Source: Myrica gale
Taxonomy: Eukaryota > Streptophyta > Magnoliopsida > Fagales > Myricaceae
Assembly (NCBI GenBank): GCA_963930655.1
Contig: OZ005621.1
Span: 18,897,001-18,961,000 of the forward strand
DNA length: 64,000 bases
Reading direction: 5' to 3'
In this document: positions 55,586 to 64,000 of the stretch, in pieces
How positions within the stretch are numbered: the first letter of the stretch is position 1
How the letters are laid out: every line of letters starts with the position of its first letter
Translations under genes and position numbers: made by a program
The notes under the pieces: model-generated
Told to the model about the DNA's origin: nothing
Databases searched by the model: none
The model's input: the letters and a program-made list of their open reading frames with translations, nothing else

Positions 55586-55625
55586 TAGATTCAGCTGGAC
55601 CAGAGGACTGTTTTACCTTAACTGG

Positions 55626-61006
<5,381 letters not shown>

Positions 61007-61033
<27 letters not shown>

Positions 61034-61062
61034 CGAGCATGAATACTTGAAAGATGTCATAT
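61007..61062 (+). repeat. 28-bp tandem duplication at the CDKA stop codon
   Basis: Unit 1 is 61,007-61,034 and unit 2 is 61,035-61,062. They share 'GAGCATGAATACTT' and 'AAAGAT', with a few differences. Unit 1 contains the TAG that ends the present frame. Unit 2 followed by the next bases encodes the expected family C-terminus ending at a TGA at 61,071-61,073, in another frame. Confidence 0.9.
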
Positions 61063-61073
61063 TTGCACCCTGA

Positions 61074-62230
61074 TTCTCCATGACCATCCTCGTGGAAGAG
61101 AAATGTCTATAGTAATATGTAGAATCTTGTCGGTTTTCATTGTGTGAGAAATATGTGTGCTGTCTTTCATGCGATTCTTCTTTTCTGCAATTTCCATGGA
61201 TTGGGTTTAGGTTACCTCGATTTCATTCTGGACAGATATGTTGGGATCATCTGGATGATGATTCGTTTTTCTCCCTCTCCTCCATGTCCTAAAGATATGA
61301 CAGGCATTATCTTTCCGCCAATTCCCTTTACATCTATGGATGTTTGAGGAAAACAGAATGCTTTTCATGTTTTGGAATGAGAAAGTTAGGTTCACCTTGT
61401 GCTTGCTATCTTGTTGGCCTTTTTCTCGCCTCTCTTTGCTTAATTAGACTGGTTGCTGACAGTGCTATTCCGTGATCTATGCTGTTTGGTATAATTGCTA
61501 ATTGGATTTGGCGCTAAGTTTTCTGTTCGAAGTAGCATTCAATTACTTAACCCCCCCCCCCCCCCCCCCAAACCCCCATAAAAAGAAAGAAGTTGCATTC
61601 AATTGGAACAAATCTGGAGCTAGCAATTTGTTATTTGTTGAAGTCGGATCATTTCCCATTTCCATTGTAACCGCCACAGGGTTTTTGGATTCCGCTTGTA
61701 CTCCATATCATAAGTCAAACGATACATAAACCCGGCAATCGGTTCGGGTTGGATAGAATTTGGGTTTGGGTCAAACATGTGATTTGAATGGGGGTTTGGA
61801 TCATTTTCGACCATAAGATCCACACTTTTATTTGCTTGGCAACGTTTTGTTTTTCAGGAAAGGTCAAATTTCTCACCAAAATGGTACATAATCTAAAGAT
61901 TAGTATTTTCATAAAAAGAGTTACCGCTGAATAAAATATTTATATCTATCTCACTCCACAATTCCTAGACCAACGCTTATCTTATGGTTAACTATTTACA
62001 GAAGTATAGATACCAAAGATATTTTAATACTCTGTATTTGAATTGCATGGTGTAGTTTAAAAAAGAAAGAGAAAGACACATGGGGATAAATAGATTTTGC
62101 ATCCTTTAATTATAGGAGTTTTGTGACATTGTACCCCAATCTATTACGGCTTAATTAGTCCACTAGTATTTAGGGTATGATCGAATTTCAAAATGGTCTT
62201 TACGTCATAAACTAGTCTTAAGGGAATCCT
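61074..62230. other. CDKA 3' flank; no gene seen
   Basis: The proximal part (to about 61,450) is the probable 3'UTR and downstream sequence. A C19 run lies at 61,551-61,569. The rest is AT-rich without recognisable coding sequence. Confidence 0.5.
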
Positions 62231-62869
62231 TTGTCCTGGAGTTATTATTTCTTTAACTCGGTTAGCCCTATTAACGGAATAAGTCACATGTGGCTAAAGC
62301 ACGAATCCATCAGTTGTCACACTTCTATCTGTAGTTCTAATGTACAAGCCTACGCTTCAACGTTGTCTTCAATGCTCAACCACACTTCTTACAGAAAATC
62401 CTTCGCGGAATCCTCAATCAAGATAGCAAGAAAGTAAGGGTTTCAAGGGATAGACTTATGCTGGCTTCGACCACACAGCCACAGACATGACCAACACGGG
62501 AGTTGTGTTGGATGAGTGGCGAGCCGAAGTGGATTCTGAGTCAAGAAACTTGAGCCGGGAGCAATTGATATTGACGATGCGCCTGTATTACTCACCAACT
62601 AATGAATTAGGGAGTCTATACCCTGTTGAATCGGTACGTAGAAATGTGGACTGGGGAGTGGGGACTCGTTTGGGCATTTGACTATCATATGCTCCCAAAG
62701 GAGAAAAATATCACGCGCTAATGCTACTTTACACGATCCGGCAAGCGATGTTAGCACAGATTATGGTGTAAGAGAGTGGTTGGCTAAAGGATTCCCCGCA
62801 AAAAAGCTGGTTTTTGGTTTGACTTACCATGGCTATGTTTGGCGACTTATGAATCCTGCAGAAAACAAG
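62231..62869 (+). pseudogene. Class V chitinase (GH18) pseudogene
   Basis: Consecutive frames match plant class V chitinases in order: 'STLSSMLNHTSYRKSF' and 'SSIKIARK' followed by a TAA where Tyr is expected (about 62,340-62,437), 'GFQGIDLCW' (about 62,440), 'LDEWRAEV' and 'LYYSP' with 'YPVESVRRNVDW' (62,487-62,650), and 'TLHDPASDVSTDYGVREW' with 'KLVFGLTYHGYVW' (62,722-62,850). The catalytic DxxDxDxE stretch is represented by 'GIDLCW' and lacks the Glu. Frame changes occur near 62,465 and 62,660. The N-terminus and the C-terminal third are missing, and a retroposon sits in the 3' part. Confidence 0.85.
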
Positions 62870-62884
62870 AATCTCCTTTCGTTG

Positions 62885-63871
62885 ACATGAACGTCTCTTC
62901 TTCCTGAAACTCTCTCCCCCTCTGGAAACCTCACGACCAAGCCCTCCCCCCAGTTTTCCTGGTTAGGGGAGGAGCTCCGGCTCCTCCCCTCCCTTTCCCC
63001 TCCTCCGGCTGCCCTCCTGGTGGCCGGAGTTTCTCCTTTGCCTTTTCTTTTTCTTCCCTCTCCGGCCTCCTCTTGGGCCTTTTTTGGTTTTGTTTTGGAT
63101 GTTAGATCCCGGCCTCTCCGGTGGTCGTCGATATGCACGGCCCCCTCGGTGGAACTCGCCTCCTCCCGGCGCTCATTTCTGGCCCTGACCGGTGGTCTTC
63201 GGTCGGCGCGTGAGCTTTCACGCGCCCGACCCCTTATGGTCCTGGAGCTCTCATTCCGGCCTCTCTTTGTCGGCGCCTTGTTGTCATGCGTGGCTTTGCC
63301 CGTGTGTGCTACTGTGGAGTTTGGTCTTTTGGGTTGTGAGGCCTCTTGTTTGGTGGTTTTCTTTGCTGCCGTGGTGGTCGGCCTGTGGGTTGTGGTGGCT
63401 CTCTTTGCTGCCACTGTTTTGTGCTGCTTGCAGGTGTCGCGTCTCTCCCTCCCCCGGTGCTGCCAGCCTTTGTCTGAAGAACGATTTGAAGGAGTCGGAT
63501 TGTTGCTCTGATGGCCCCTCTTCCAGCGGATGCTGCCGCCACTTTGCGTGGCGGTTTTGTTGTGTTTTGGTCCTTGTGACCTCTTTGTGTTGGGTTTGCG
63601 TTCTGGCTTTGGTGGCCAGTTTGTATTGGGTTTTGCCGTTGTTTGTTTGTTTGTCTTTGCTGTATGTGCTGGTCTGTGTTGCCAGCGTGTGTTTCTGGTT
63701 GATTCACGGCCTTTGTGGTCGTTGGTGGTTCCGACACGCGTGTCCAGTTATTGTAGGACCTTTGTGTCCGATTAGGTTTTTCGCTGGCCTTCTGTTCATT
63801 TCTAGGTTTTGTACTGGCAGTTCCATTCTCGAATTTTAATAAATTATGTTTGCTTAGAAAAAAAAAAAAAA
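62885..63871 (+). mobile_element. Poly-A retroposon, 987 bp, with 15-bp target-site duplication
   Basis: AATCTCCTTTCGTTG occurs exactly at 62,870-62,884 and 63,872-63,886, flanking an insert that ends in about 15 A residues. The insert is GC- and CT-rich at its 5' end and T/G-rich further on, unlike its surroundings. Long frames exist on both strands (for example 63,192-63,839 + and 63,965-63,309 -) but show only low-complexity composition and no domain. Nature: LINE-mobilised element, either an internally deleted LINE or a non-autonomous relative. It shares style and end with 29,239-29,973. Confidence 0.9.
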
Positions 63872-63886
63872 AATCTCCTTTCGTTG

Positions 63887-64000
63887 TAGAGCTTCCTGTA
63901 CCTTTTTGTTCCTCCTGCCTGTCAGGATGTGTTCCCGCCCCCTGTGGCCTTCCACGTCTGTCCATTTGACCTTTTCTGCAGGCTTTCCTATGTTTGTTCC
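63887..64000. other. Sequence beyond the retroposon, no gene recognised
   Basis: These 114 bases follow the target-site duplication and should be the continuation of the chitinase pseudogene locus. I could not match them to the chitinase family in any frame. Confidence 0.4.

Noticed and set aside
62833..63965. Long open frames on both strands in the retroposon (193, 215 and 218 codons)
   Set aside because: They are GC/CT-rich low-complexity translations that overlap each other on opposite strands, cross the insertion boundary and show no domain. Composition explains them.

Overview
This is nuclear DNA of a flowering plant, most likely a eudicot. The evidence is a multi-exon CDKA-type (PSTAIRE) kinase gene with GT-AG introns, plant-specific transposon families (MULE/FAR1, chromovirus, hAT, plant LINE), an endogenous plant pararetrovirus, and initiator-tRNA-Met primer sites. 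I cannot assign a genus. There are no bacterial-type operons, no CRISPR and no rRNA or tRNA genes. Gene density is very low: one probably functional host gene, one intact transposase gene, several host-gene fragments, and mostly nested mobile DNA.

Layout. (1) Positions 1-10,103 and about 32,836-43,193 are a near-identical direct duplication. Each copy carries a MULE/FAR1-type transposase gene (broken in copy 1, a full 711-codon ORF in copy 2), small pararetrovirus fragments with a LINE RNase H relic, and the 5' part of a Ty3/gypsy chromovirus. Copy 2 continues through integrase and chromodomain to about 45,000; copy 1 is cut inside the RNase H region. (2) About 11,300-23,205 is an inverted array of an endogenous caulimovirid, probably Florendovirus-like. 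Five alternating-strand units of reverse transcriptase/RNase H, a second ORF and the intergenic region meet close to the tRNA-Met primer-binding site. All reading frames are broken. (3) Positions 23,205-32,835 hold a LINE relic, a hAT-type MITE, a TSD-flanked retroposon, fragments of a JmjC (JMJ25-like) gene and an AMT1 ammonium-transporter gene, and an inverted pair of homologous gene 5' regions. (4) Positions 45,000-53,400 hold two LTR-like repeat copies. A hAT element with transposase remnants sits inside a foldback MITE, and another hAT sits inside the second LTR-like copy, both with perfect 8-bp target-site duplications. (5) Positions 54,450-61,080 are the CDKA gene: eight coding exons, a likely 5'UTR intron, a LINE in intron 4, and a 28-bp duplication that ends the protein about four residues early. 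(6) Positions 62,230-62,870 are a class V (GH18) chitinase pseudogene, interrupted by a 987-bp poly-A retroposon with a 15-bp TSD.

How it fits together. The CDKA gene is the only apparent housekeeping function (cell-cycle kinase). The rest records repeated insertion, foldback rearrangement and duplication. The paired inverted viral arms could, if transcribed, fold into long double-stranded RNA and feed small-RNA silencing; that is inference. Catalytic Asp-to-Asn and Trp-to-stop changes in the chromovirus fit long-term cytosine methylation and deamination. Percent identities were not computed. All homology calls rest on reading translated motifs by eye.
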